From Sphaerochaetaceae bacterium (GTDB lineage: Bacteria > Spirochaetota > Spirochaetia > Sphaerochaetales > Sphaerochaetaceae), in NCBI GenBank assembly GCA_028532915.1, contig JAQQAI010000089.1, positions 292,456 through 356,455 of the forward strand: a DNA stretch of 64,000 nt, read 5' to 3'. The notes beneath the pieces were generated by a model. It was not told the origin of the DNA, did no database searches, and was given only the letters and a program-made list of their open reading frames with translations. Of the stretch, positions 43,807 through 52,334 are shown piece by piece. The first letter of the stretch is position 1. Every line of letters begins with the position of its first letter. The translations under genes were made by a program, and so were the position numbers.

Positions 43807-44181
43807 TTAATTTGTCTGGTTTATCTTCTCCATGAAATCTATCTTCTTTCCGGTATGCCACAGTTTCTCCAGATTGTAGAACTCTCTTAACTCACGTCCC
43901 ATCAGGTGGATGACGATATCTCCACAGTCAATAAGCTCCCATCCGTCACCTAAGACATTCTTGTGTCTGTTGTGGACATGAACATCCCGATCATTTAAAA
44001 ACTGCCAGAGCTCCTTGGCCACACCTTTCAGATGTCCGACGCTATTGACCGTCGAAATGATAAAACAGTCGGCCCATCCGCTCACCTCACTCACATCCAT
44101 CACCACTGTATCTTCACCCTTGTGATCGGTAATGAACTGCGCTATCTCACTTACAATCTGTGTAGTCTTTTCATCAATCAT
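43807..44181 (-). CDS. rsfS: Ribosomal silencing factor RsfS
   Basis: A 124-residue Iojap-family protein that binds L14 on the large subunit and blocks subunit joining during starvation. Characteristic segments are VVMDVSEVSGWADCFIISTV, HVHNRHKNVLGDGWELIDCGD and VIHLMGRELREFYNLEKLW. ATG at 44181 with AAGGA; a TTG start seven codons earlier is unlikely. It overlaps the end of the lipoprotein gene by 8 nt. Last gene of the obg operon, next to nadD and yqeK as in many bacteria. Confidence 0.94.
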   Translation of the reverse strand: MIDEKTTQIVSEIAQFITDHKGEDTVVMDVSEVSGWADCFIISTVNSVGHLKGVAKELWQFLNDRDVHVHNRHKNVLGDGWELIDCGDIVIHLMGRELREFYNLEKLWHTGKKIDFMEKINQTN

Positions 44182-44770
44182 GTATCTTCGTTCCTTTTTC
44201 AATTTCTTCTATCGCTCTTTCGCTCCATTGGTGCAGATTTCTCTGCAGAAGCGAAATTTTACCATTCTGTTCAAAGAACAGCCCTATATCATAGAATCTT
44301 AAGGTCATATTCTCCTGACAGGTTAATGCGTAAAGAGCGGCCATGTCATCCGCTGAAGTCTCTCTTACGCCAAGAGAGTGTAGTGTATCTACGTTGACCG
44401 TTTTACTCAAGTCTTCCCGGCCTTCCTGAAGATAATTTACCCGTTCTTCAAACGAAAGTGAAGTGTTCTGATATATCTTTCCGGCAACATCTTCATTGAA
44501 AAGAACATAATGGTCGCCTTCAAATCCGAACAACGACTGCAAAGCTCCGAGATCGTCACTTACTACACCCTCTTTCAACAGCTTCCCTCTATATGCCCGT
44601 AAAGTACCTATCGGCATATAAGCGAAAAGTACGAATTCGTGCTCACTGTCTGCGATGACCATCGAAGCGTATCTGTCCGAAACGATATACCACACGTCTT
44701 TACTACTATCGACCGCACATCCTGAAAGCAGCACAATGGCAATTGTCACAATTGCGCCGACTTTGGTCAT
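44174..44770 (-). CDS. Hypothetical lipoprotein between yqeK and rsfS
   Basis: A 198-residue protein with signal peptide and a good lipobox, VLLSGCAVDS (Cys18). The mature part has no motif I can name confidently. The segment YMPIGTLRAYRGKLLKEGVV recalls the substrate domain of LytR-CpsA-Psr proteins, members of which occupy this operon position in other bacteria, but the protein is short and the match is weak. Both ends overlap neighbours (4 nt with yqeK, 8 nt with rsfS), so it is an integral member of the operon. Confidence 0.75.
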   Translation of the reverse strand: MTKVGAIVTIAIVLLSGCAVDSSKDVWYIVSDRYASMVIADSEHEFVLFAYMPIGTLRAYRGKLLKEGVVSDDLGALQSLFGFEGDHYVLFNEDVAGKIYQNTSLSFEERVNYLQEGREDLSKTVNVDTLHSLGVRETSADDMAALYALTCQENMTLRFYDIGLFFEQNGKISLLQRNLHQWSERAIEEIEKGTKIHD

Positions 44771-45357
44771 CTGAACGTCCCCCCACCTTTGATATAGTCA
44801 TACAAACGTAATGTCGCATCCGCCACAGGACGGCCCTTTTTCGACATGTGAGAAATGTGATGGTCCAGGATATTTTTCACCAGACCTTCTATCGTCTCAT
44901 TCGCCATCAGAGTGTTAATGATAGATTCATTCATGTAGCATCTGCCGGGTTCCATGTAATCGGCACAGAACACGAGCGCCCCTAACAGACCCATCTGAGA
45001 ATTTCCGAGCGTATGCCATCGTATCGCATCGATTACAGGCTTACTGTCCAGACATTCGGTACGCGACGCAATATGGGCGGCAACAGGGGCATGAAGAAGA
45101 ACAGGATACACCATCTCCTCTCTTTCACAGGAAAGTTCATGTTCTACAGCGTAGGCTTTCAGGTCTTCATTCTTCCATTCCCTGCAGTAATCGTGAAAAA
45201 GAGAAGCCAGAACTATTGATTCACTCTCGGCTGCGAATCCAGGGGCATATCTGCGACAGAGGACCTGAGAGAACTCACTGACGGAAACACAATGAGCATA
45301 TCGGGAAAAAGAGAGCGTGTCATGTACTGTTCCATCAATCGTTCTTATACAATCCAT
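44767..45357 (-). CDS. yqeK: HD-domain YqeK-type diadenosine tetraphosphatase
   Basis: A 196-residue HD hydrolase of the YqeK family, known to cleave Ap4A symmetrically to ADP. Metal ligands: His in RYAHCVSV, the HD pair in SLFHDYCREW, IRWHTLG, and the Asp of CADYMEPGR. It lies between nadD (23-nt overlap at its start) and the lipoprotein gene (4-nt overlap), the standard nadD-yqeK-rsfS order. Weak ribosome site; a TTG two codons earlier is the alternative. Confidence 0.9.
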   Translation of the reverse strand: MDCIRTIDGTVHDTLSFSRYAHCVSVSEFSQVLCRRYAPGFAAESESIVLASLFHDYCREWKNEDLKAYAVEHELSCEREEMVYPVLLHAPVAAHIASRTECLDSKPVIDAIRWHTLGNSQMGLLGALVFCADYMEPGRCYMNESIINTLMANETIEGLVKNILDHHISHMSKKGRPVADATLRLYDYIKGGGTFR

Positions 45358-45958
45358 AATCAATTATATAATCCAGAACAGATTCACTGAGCTGTTCCTT
45401 GAGCGAATAGAGACATCCTGTCGTACTTTTCAGCTGATCTCGTATCGAAGTCGAACTGCAGCGAACGGGAGCTACTTCGAGAAATTCTCCGTCAAGCTGA
45501 TTAGGAAACACTCTGTTCTCATTCTGTTGATCGCGTGTGATCACGACAAAATGGAGCAATTGTATCAGATCATCACCTCTATACCAGTCTTTCAGTGTAG
45601 GAAACAAATCATCACCAATTGCAAGCGCAAGGGTTCCGGTGATCTCATATCTTGTATGTATATCCATTACACTGTCATACATATAGCTCTTTCCGCCGCG
45701 GTCGATCTCACATGTATCGATGATGCATTCTAAGGCTCTATCATCGGGATACAGTCTGTGATAATCCTCTACAGCCAGATGAAGCAGTTCAAGTCTCTGT
45801 GAATCTGTTATCACCTGTCTGTATGCTTTATGCGGAGGTTGAGATGCCGGCAGGATGATCACTCTCTCATAGTCGGTGTGGAAGGCGATCGAATGAAGGA
45901 CATGAAGATGTCCCAGATGTACGGGATTGAACGTTCCCCCGAACAGTATCGTTTTCAA
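45335..45958 (-). CDS. nadD: Nicotinate-nucleotide adenylyltransferase
   Basis: Joins nicotinate mononucleotide and ATP to deamido-NAD in NAD synthesis. The nucleotidyltransferase motif GGTFNPVHLGHL is at residues 7-18, followed by LPASQPPHK; the ISSTxxR-like motif near the C-terminus reads CSSTSIRDQL. Length (207) is normal. Its ATG overlaps the obg stop by 4 nt. Confidence 0.95.
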   Translation of the reverse strand: MKTILFGGTFNPVHLGHLHVLHSIAFHTDYERVIILPASQPPHKAYRQVITDSQRLELLHLAVEDYHRLYPDDRALECIIDTCEIDRGGKSYMYDSVMDIHTRYEITGTLALAIGDDLFPTLKDWYRGDDLIQLLHFVVITRDQQNENRVFPNQLDGEFLEVAPVRCSSTSIRDQLKSTTGCLYSLKEQLSESVLDYIIDYGLYKND

Positions 45959-47010
45959 AGCGTTTCTCTGTATTCAGCACCGGTATCAACAACGGTCGAA
46001 AACCCATCGTCACTTCGGCTTTTGCTTTCATCAAGATGAGTAATGAGAATAAACTGCTCTTTGACCTTCTGAAGCCCTTCACCGGTGATATTCGAAAGAG
46101 GTAAGACCTCGTATTCACCTATCGCCTTCTGTAGTTCTTTCAGGCGGTCTTCAGATCCCTCCTCATCTATCTTGGTTCCGATGATGACCCGCGGTTTTTC
46201 CAGAAGAGACGGAGCATAAGAACCCAGTTCATCAAGCAAAGTAGGATAGGCGGTCAGATATGATTCGTCAGACAGGTCGATAAAGAATGCCAGAGCCGCT
46301 GTTCGCGATATATGACGGAGAAATTTGAATCCCATTCCGGCACCATGTGAGGCACCTTCGATTATCCCGGGGATATCGGCTAAGACCATATCGTTACTGT
46401 CATAACGGAACATCCCAAGCTGGGGTATCTTAGTTGTGAACGGATATCCTGCTACTTTTGTTCTGGCATTGGTGAGATTATTCAACAAGGATGATTTCCC
46501 TGCATTCGGAAAGCCGACAAAACCGATATCGGCAATGACAAGAAGTTCAACTCCGATTCTCATCTCGACACCTTTCTCTCCGGGCTGAGCGAATCGTGGA
46601 GTCTGCCTCGTTGCGGTTTTGAAATGATAATTCCCCTGACCGCCACGTCCGCCTTTTAGAAAGACGAACCTGTCACATCCTGTCAGGTCTTTGATGATCT
46701 CTCCTGTTTTCGCATCTTTGATCACTGTCCCGGGAGGCACCGGGATCTCGACATCTTTCCCATCCCGTCCGAAACAGCGTGCACCCATCCCGTTACGACC
46801 ATTCTCAGCCTTGTAGGCGCGCACCTGCTTCAGATGAGAGAGAGTTCGTAAATTGTTTTTGACTACAAAGACTACATCTCCACCGCGGCCGCCGTCACCG
46901 CCATCGGGTCCCCCTTTGGGAACATATTTCTCCCGACGGAAGGAGACACAACCATTGCCCCCGCTTCCGGAGGCAATATCTAAATAGGTTTCATCTGAAA
47001 ATCCAAACAT
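45955..47010 (-). CDS. obg: Obg-family GTPase
   Basis: Ribosome-associated GTPase for large-subunit assembly and stress control. The N-terminal glycine-rich Obg fold (DIASGSGGNGCVSFRREKYV, PDGGDGGRGGDV) covers residues 1-158. The G domain follows with GFPNAGKSSLL (G1), YPFTT (G2), DIPGI (G3) and GTKID (G4). At 351 residues it has no separate C-terminal OCT domain, as in many short Obg proteins. It follows rpmA after 31 nt, the usual L21-L27-Obg order. Confidence 0.96.
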   Translation of the reverse strand: MFGFSDETYLDIASGSGGNGCVSFRREKYVPKGGPDGGDGGRGGDVVFVVKNNLRTLSHLKQVRAYKAENGRNGMGARCFGRDGKDVEIPVPPGTVIKDAKTGEIIKDLTGCDRFVFLKGGRGGQGNYHFKTATRQTPRFAQPGEKGVEMRIGVELLVIADIGFVGFPNAGKSSLLNNLTNARTKVAGYPFTTKIPQLGMFRYDSNDMVLADIPGIIEGASHGAGMGFKFLRHISRTAALAFFIDLSDESYLTAYPTLLDELGSYAPSLLEKPRVIIGTKIDEEGSEDRLKELQKAIGEYEVLPLSNITGEGLQKVKEQFILITHLDESKSRSDDGFSTVVDTGAEYRETL

Positions 47011-47041
47011 GTATAGTCTCTGACTTCAATAAGCCTGTTCG

Positions 47042-47296
47042 TTACGCAGAAGTAATGATGCGAACGTATTTGCGGTTATTCCGTACATGAAATTCGACCG
47101 CTCCGGCTTCTTTTGCGAAGAGAGTGTAATCTCTTCCGCAGCCGACGTTTTCTCCTGCGTGAAATTTGTTTCCGTGCTGACGGACAATGATCTCTCCAGC
47201 TTTGACAAGCTGTCCTCCGAAACGTTTGACGCCCAGACGTTGAGAATTCGAATCACGACCGTTCTTTGAGCTACCGCCACCTTTCTTATGAGCCAT
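47042..47296 (-). CDS. rpmA: Ribosomal protein L27
   Basis: An 84-residue large-subunit protein whose N-terminal tail reaches the peptidyl-transferase centre. [20 protein letters not shown] is the mature-type start, without the cleavable extension found in Firmicutes. Sits 11 nt after rplU. Confidence 0.97.
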   Translation of the reverse strand: MAHKKGGGSSKNGRDSNSQRLGVKRFGGQLVKAGEIIVRQHGNKFHAGENVGCGRDYTLFAKEAGAVEFHVRNNRKYVRIITSA

Positions 47297-47307
47297 CTGC
47301 CTCTCCT

Positions 47308-47619
47308 TTAACCTTTGATTTCTTTTACAGTAATCATCGAATATTTTTCGCGATGGCCTTGAGTCCTGCGATACCCTTTTCGTCTATGGAACTTGAAGAC
47401 CTTGATCTTCTTACCTTTTACCAGTTCATCAACGGTCACAACAACTTTTGCCCCGTCGACATAGGGAGTACCAAACACAGATTTTTCACCATCACCCAGA
47501 GCTACGACTGTATCGAATTCGAGCTCTTTTCCGGCCTCAACATCGATCTTGTCAACTTTAAGTGTAGCGCCTTCTTGCGCTTTGTACTGCTTTCCTTGAA
47601 TTTCTACCAGTGCGTACAT
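47308..47619 (-). CDS. rplU: Ribosomal protein L21
   Basis: A 103-residue large-subunit protein: [17 protein letters not shown] and the C-terminal [16 protein letters not shown]. First gene of the rplU-rpmA-obg-nadD-yqeK-lipoprotein-rsfS operon. The usual Prp protease gene of Firmicutes is absent between L21 and L27. Confidence 0.97.
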   Translation of the reverse strand: MYALVEIQGKQYKAQEGATLKVDKIDVEAGKELEFDTVVALGDGEKSVFGTPYVDGAKVVVTVDELVKGKKIKVFKFHRRKGYRRTQGHREKYSMITVKEIKG

Positions 47620-47654
47620 GTATATACATCCTTATCCAATAATATGCAGACTCT

Positions 47655-47683
47655 CTTATATCATAACAGGTTGATAATTACAA
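47655..47683 (-). promoter_or_regulatory. Promoter of the rplU operon
   Basis: On the minus strand, TTGTAA (47683-47678) and TATAAG (47660-47655) with 17-nt spacing, giving a leader of about 30 nt before rplU. No leader hairpin is evident. Confidence 0.6.
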
Positions 47684-47702
47684 GAGGTGCTCTTTCATAT
47701 AA

Positions 47703-49475
47703 TCACATAGACTCCAAAAATGGGATTCCTACTAACGCATAGGCATTTTTCAAGACTTGCAATACCATTTCAACCAATGTGACTCTGGCCTTGATAAGGA
47801 CAGAGCTCTGTGCTTTCAAGACAGCATGATCATGATAGTACCTGCTAAACAAACGTGACAGATCGTACAGATAGGAGGTAATAACGGAAGGATTATACTC
47901 TTTTGCCCCTTCCAAGACAAGAGAAGGGAACAATGCGATCTGTTTTATAAGTTCCCGCTCTTCCTGAAGATCGAGAACAGCCGGATCGAATTCTATGCCA
48001 TCGAAATCATGCTTCATTTCATCCCATTTTTTCAGCATGCTTGAGATTCTTGCTCCCATATACTGAAGGTACGGTCCGGTATTACCGCTGAACGATATCG
48101 AATCGTCGGGATTGAATATCATATCCTTCGTCGTTGTCGTCTGCAATAGATAATAGTTCAAAGCTCCGAGAGCGATGGAGGCACTTACCTTATCTACGTC
48201 ACCGACGATATCCTCTCTTGCCTTCCCGATGATCTCCTGCTTCGCAAGCGAGGTGAGAGAGTCGAACAGATCATCCGCATCGACAACAGTTCCCTCTCTG
48301 CTTTTCATCTTCCCGTCCGGCAGGTTCACCATGCCGTAGGAAAGGTGGTGAAGATCTTTCGCCCACTCGTATCCGAGTTTCTCGAGAACGTAGAACAGCA
48401 CCTTGAAATGATAGGACTGTTCACTGGCAACGACATAAATGAGTGAATCGAACGGCCATTTCTCATGTCTCTGAATCGCAGTCCCGATATCCTGAGTGAG
48501 GTAGAGTGAAGTGCCGTCTTTTCTCAGGACGACCTTTTTGTCGAGATTGATCTCCGAAAGGTCTATCCAGACACTGCCATCCTCCTCCTTATAGAACACA
48601 CCATTTTCCAATCCCTTGAGAATATTGTCTTTTCCGAGCATATAGGTGTCGCTTTCATAGTAGTAGGCATCAAAGGATACTCCCGTCTTTTTGTAGGTCT
48701 GTTCGACTCCGTCGATAGTCCAACCGTTCATCCTGTTCCACAGGGAGAGTACCTCCTCATCACCGTTTTCCCATTTCTTCAGCATCTGCTGAGCCTGTTC
48801 GGTGGCACTCGGGTCCTCTTTCTCCCATTGGGCAAAACGCACATAGTATTTCCCCACCAGATGATCGCCTTTGATACCGGCGCTTTCCGGAGTCTCTCCG
48901 TCGGAAAATTTCTGATAAGCCAGCATCGATTTGCAGATGTGGACTCCGCGGTTGTTGATCAGATTCACCTTCTGCACTTCTGCACCGTTAGCTTTAAGTA
49001 TGGCTGAGACACTCTCTCCGATCGCATCATTTCTCAGATGGCCGAGATGTAGAGGTTTGTTCGTGTTCGGACAGCTGAACTCGACCATGATCCTCTTTCC
49101 TTTGAGATACGATGTATGTCCGTAAGAATCTTTCTCATTTGAGACCCTTGTATAGACATCCCGGGCGAGAGAGCTCACATCAAGACGGATATTCAGATAG
49201 GGTCCTGCAGGAAGTATGGAGGATTCGCTCACACCACAGACTCCGACGAGCCGTTCTTTCAGCATTGATACGATCTGGGCCGGAGAGGATCGAAAGACTT
49301 TTGCGAACGGGAACAAAGGAAATGCAAGATCTCCCATCTCCGGTTTCGGCGGAATCTGCACCGAAAGAGGACCTGCCTTCAGTAATTCGTTCTCATCAAT
49401 CGATTTCTCTTTTGCAAGCAGGACCAGCTGTTCGCTGATCAGTTGCCTCCACTGTTCTTTTACCTGTTGTATCAT
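47703..49475 (-). CDS. argS: Arginyl-tRNA synthetase
   Basis: Class I synthetase charging tRNA-Arg. The 590-residue protein has the ArgRS N-terminal additional domain, the HIGH-like motif CPNTNKPLHLGHLRN, YGMVNLPDGKMKSREG in the KMSKS region, and the C-terminal DALR anticodon-binding domain ending in a Met. The open frame extends 55 codons upstream, but GGAG lies 9 nt before the ATG at 49475, which matches the family N-terminus. Confidence 0.96.
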   Translation of the reverse strand: MIQQVKEQWRQLISEQLVLLAKEKSIDENELLKAGPLSVQIPPKPEMGDLAFPLFPFAKVFRSSPAQIVSMLKERLVGVCGVSESSILPAGPYLNIRLDVSSLARDVYTRVSNEKDSYGHTSYLKGKRIMVEFSCPNTNKPLHLGHLRNDAIGESVSAILKANGAEVQKVNLINNRGVHICKSMLAYQKFSDGETPESAGIKGDHLVGKYYVRFAQWEKEDPSATEQAQQMLKKWENGDEEVLSLWNRMNGWTIDGVEQTYKKTGVSFDAYYYESDTYMLGKDNILKGLENGVFYKEEDGSVWIDLSEINLDKKVVLRKDGTSLYLTQDIGTAIQRHEKWPFDSLIYVVASEQSYHFKVLFYVLEKLGYEWAKDLHHLSYGMVNLPDGKMKSREGTVVDADDLFDSLTSLAKQEIIGKAREDIVGDVDKVSASIALGALNYYLLQTTTTKDMIFNPDDSISFSGNTGPYLQYMGARISSMLKKWDEMKHDFDGIEFDPAVLDLQEERELIKQIALFPSLVLEGAKEYNPSVITSYLYDLSRLFSRYYHDHAVLKAQSSVLIKARVTLVEMVLQVLKNAYALVGIPFLESM

Positions 49476-49515
49476 TACGATATACTCCACATCATTATCT
49501 TCAAATTCATTGCTC

Positions 49516-49545
49516 ACTATACAAATAAGTCGGGCAGATATGCAA
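49516..49545 (-). promoter_or_regulatory. Promoter of argS
   Basis: On the minus strand, TTGCAT (49545-49540) and TATAGT (49521-49516) with 18-nt spacing, about 40 nt before the argS ATG. Confidence 0.5.
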
Positions 49546-49560
49546 TAGAGAGAAGACGGC

Positions 49561-49589
49561 TTGTTAAAATTAGCCCTTCTATATATAGT
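49561..49589 (+). promoter_or_regulatory. Promoter of cysE
   Basis: TTGTTA and TATAGT separated by 17 nt, ending 16 nt before the cysE ATG. Confidence 0.55.
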
Positions 49590-49605
49590 TTCATCAGGAG
49601 AGCAT

Positions 49606-50541
49606 ATGAAAAAAACATCTCTAGACATTTCCCAGTTCATTCCGGATTACCTGAACAGCTTCGACCGTTTCGGTAAATCCTGCTTTATAACCTTCAGACC
49701 GGCTCCGAACAGGGTAACGCTGCAGTCGATCATCTCCGATGTTTTCGAGCTTCTGTTTCCCGGCCGTTCCGGCGGGAGTGTTCTGAATAAAACAACCGTA
49801 GTCCCTCACATCGAAACATTGATGAAGCGGGTCTGTGACAATCTCGAACATCAGATATTCCTAGGCTGGTTTCATGACAATCCGTATCAGCTTGATGAAA
49901 ATGACACACAGCAGTACGAGCAGATAGCACGTGAGACGATCATAGATCTGATGAAAGCCCTTCCCGAACTTCGCGTGATGATGAAGGAGGATGCCCAGGC
50001 CGCCTATGACGGAGACCCTGCAGCCACGAACGTACAGGAGACCATCCTGACCTACCCCGGAATCTGCGCTCTTACGATCCACAGGATCGCTCATTTCCTT
50101 TACAAGAAGAAAGTACCCCTGATCCCCAGAATGATCAGCGAGATTCTTCATAACCAGACCGGAATCGATATACACCCCGGAGCGACCATCGGCAGAGCCC
50201 TGTTCATAGATCACGGTACTGGTGTTGTTATCGGTGAAACGAGTATCATCGGAAATAACGTGAAGATCTATCAGGGAGTCACCCTAGGTTCGCTCAGTTT
50301 CCCTAAAGATGCCTGCGGTACGCTCATCCGGGGGACGAAAAGACATCCGACTATCGCTGATTACGTGACCATCTACGCGAATGCTACGATTCTGGGCGAT
50401 ATCAAAATCGGAGAACATACGATCATCGGATCATCTGCATGGATTCATCATGACATCCCGTCCCATTCCTTCGTTCAGAACGAACCGCCTCAGGCGATTA
50501 TACGTGAAAGGTATGGAAGGAAAGAGAAAAAAGATGATTAA
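49606..50541 (+). CDS. cysE: Serine O-acetyltransferase
   Basis: Acetylates serine for cysteine synthesis. 311 residues: an N-terminal helical domain (~1-185) and a C-terminal left-handed beta helix of hexapeptide repeats (GIDIHPGATIGRALFIDHG, with the catalytic His in IDHGTG, then VVIGETSIIGNNVKIYQG, IYANATILGDIKIGE). Length matches the longer EpsC-type enzymes. AGGAGAGC precedes the ATG at 49606. Its stop overlaps the convergent AraC-type gene by 4 nt. Confidence 0.93.
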   Translation: MKKTSLDISQFIPDYLNSFDRFGKSCFITFRPAPNRVTLQSIISDVFELLFPGRSGGSVLNKTTVVPHIETLMKRVCDNLEHQIFLGWFHDNPYQLDENDTQQYEQIARETIIDLMKALPELRVMMKEDAQAAYDGDPAATNVQETILTYPGICALTIHRIAHFLYKKKVPLIPRMISEILHNQTGIDIHPGATIGRALFIDHGTGVVIGETSIIGNNVKIYQGVTLGSLSFPKDACGTLIRGTKRHPTIADYVTIYANATILGDIKIGEHTIIGSSAWIHHDIPSHSFVQNEPPQAIIRERYGRKEKKDD

Positions 50542-51287
50542 CGGTCATGGACCATGTTGATGTATTCTGAGGGAGTCTGGTTACAGTAACGTTTGAACAC
50601 TTTCGAAAAGTAGTTGCTGTCACTGAACCCCAGCATGCTTGAAACATCCTTGATGGAAACCTCTCCGCTTTCGAAATAGAGCTTCGCAAGGCTCATTCTC
50701 TGCTTGCTCACATATGCGGGGATGGACATCCCCGTCTCTTTCTTGAATTTTCTCGAGATATGGGAAATGTGGGTATTATGCATCCTTCCCAGATCTTCGA
50801 TTCTCACATCTTCTGTGAGGTGGACGGTTAGGTAAGTGACTATCTGTTTGATCATCGGGGAATAGCTGCTTACGGAGAAATCGAGAACAGCCTTTGCATA
50901 ATCGAGCGCAATCTGTCCGTAAAGGACCTCATCGAGATGGGTGACAGAGACAGCATGTTCTATCATGAGAATAAACTTATTGCTCATCGTATGAAGATAG
51001 AGTGCCTGAAGTCCTCCCTGCCTTGCTGCATTTCGGCACAGTGCATTCAGTGCTATCAGGTGGTTTTTACAGCAGCGCAACGCCTTCGAGGCGATTTTAT
51101 TGCCGTCACAGCATGTGGAACCGAAACTGTTGCGCCTCATGGCCAGAATGTCTTCGACTTTATAGGGGTTTCCCCAGCGAATGGCATGAAGGAGCTCCTG
51201 CTCGAGCTCATAGGAACGTTCTATCTGTACTAGATTCAGATTTTCCGGTAGTTTTGACTCATTTCCAAATTGATTGTTTTCTTCCAT
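50538..51287 (-). CDS. AraC-family regulator
   Basis: A 249-residue regulator. The N-terminal ~150 residues are a helical domain with a Cys-rich spot (STCCDGNK, RCCKNH) rather than a cupin. The C-terminal ~100 residues are the AraC double helix-turn-helix (RIEDLGRMHNTHISHISRKF and IKDVSSMLGFSDSNYFSKVF). Divergent from the SDR gene at 51495, which it may control. AGGTGG precedes the ATG at 51287. Effector unknown. Confidence 0.82.
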   Translation of the reverse strand: MEENNQFGNESKLPENLNLVQIERSYELEQELLHAIRWGNPYKVEDILAMRRNSFGSTCCDGNKIASKALRCCKNHLIALNALCRNAARQGGLQALYLHTMSNKFILMIEHAVSVTHLDEVLYGQIALDYAKAVLDFSVSSYSPMIKQIVTYLTVHLTEDVRIEDLGRMHNTHISHISRKFKKETGMSIPAYVSKQRMSLAKLYFESGEVSIKDVSSMLGFSDSNYFSKVFKRYCNQTPSEYINMVHDR

Positions 51288-51494
51288 ACTTCCACCTGAT
51301 ATAAGAATAGCCATCTTTATTCGTAAAAGCAAGCATCAAAGTATATTCTCATTCTTAATCCCCGCATTTAAAGCCTAGAATAATGATATACTACAAACAG
51401 AACATTCTTGCAATGAGTACAAGATTCACATATCACTTTAAAAACCGGCGTAATCTTGATAGTATGTCGGCAGAGAACAATATAAAGGAGAAAA

Positions 51495-52334
51495 ATGCAA
51501 ATGGAGTGGTCGTTTACAGACAAGGTTGTCGTCGTGACAGGCGCCGGAGGTGTCTTATGTAGTGAATTTTCCCGTCACTTTGCCGAACTCGGTGCGAAGG
51601 TAGCTCTTCTCAACCGTTCGGAGGCAAAGATAGAAGCGTTGGAGAAAGAGCTCACGGAAAAAGGGTATACAGCAAAAGCATACCGGTGTGATGTCCTTGA
51701 TAAAAACCGGCTTCAAGAGGTCCATCAGCAAATAAAAGAAGACCTGGGGTCTGTAGACATTCTGGTAAACGGTGCCGGAGGTAATATGGACGCCGCTAAT
51801 ACCTCGAACGAGTACCATGAAAGAGAGATCGATCCTTCAGTCAGAGATTTCTTCAAACTCGATTCTACGGCCATTTCCGATGTCTTTACTTTGAATTTCA
51901 TGGGGACGCTTCTTCCGACGCAGACGTTCGCATCCGATATGTGCGCCAAAGAAGGATGTTCCATTCTGAACGTCTCTTCTATGTCATCCTACAATCCTCT
52001 CACGAAGGTCCTGGGCTATTCGGCAGCCAAGGCTGCAGTGAACAATCTCACCCAATGGCTGGCCGTTCATTTCTCCCATATGGGAATAAGGGTAAATGCT
52101 GTAGCTCCGGGATTTTTCAGCACAAAACAGAATAGAAGCCTTCTGTTCGACAGCGAGGGAAATCCGAGCGCGAGAAGCCGCAAGATCCTGGACGGAACTC
52201 CGATGGGAAGATTCGGAGTTCCCGAAGATCTGCTTGGAACAGTTACCTATCTGACAGATCATAAGGCCTCAGGTTTCGTCACCGGCGTGATCATCCCGGT
52301 AGACGGAGGATTCAACGCCTATTCAGGCGTGTAG
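51495..52334 (+). CDS. SDR oxidoreductase, D-mannonate oxidoreductase-like
   Basis: A 279-residue short-chain dehydrogenase: cofactor loop TGAGGVLCSEF, NGAGGNMD, Ser in NVSSMSS, YSAAKAA, and the C-terminal GGFNAYSGV. The insert after NGAGGN and the ending are those of SDR-type fructuronate/mannonate oxidoreductases of hexuronate breakdown. No uxuA or kdg gene is nearby, so this is a family-based guess. AAAGGAG precedes the ATG. Its 3' end overlaps mtaB by 12 nt. Confidence 0.75.
   Translation: MQMEWSFTDKVVVVTGAGGVLCSEFSRHFAELGAKVALLNRSEAKIEALEKELTEKGYTAKAYRCDVLDKNRLQEVHQQIKEDLGSVDILVNGAGGNMDAANTSNEYHEREIDPSVRDFFKLDSTAISDVFTLNFMGTLLPTQTFASDMCAKEGCSILNVSSMSSYNPLTKVLGYSAAKAAVNNLTQWLAVHFSHMGIRVNAVAPGFFSTKQNRSLLFDSEGNPSARSRKILDGTPMGRFGVPEDLLGTVTYLTDHKASGFVTGVIIPVDGGFNAYSGV

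Noticed and set aside
43610..43810. Plus-strand 66-codon frame in the gap after the TrpZ-like gene
   Set aside because: It spans the 13-bp terminator hairpin and has no ribosome site or family likeness.
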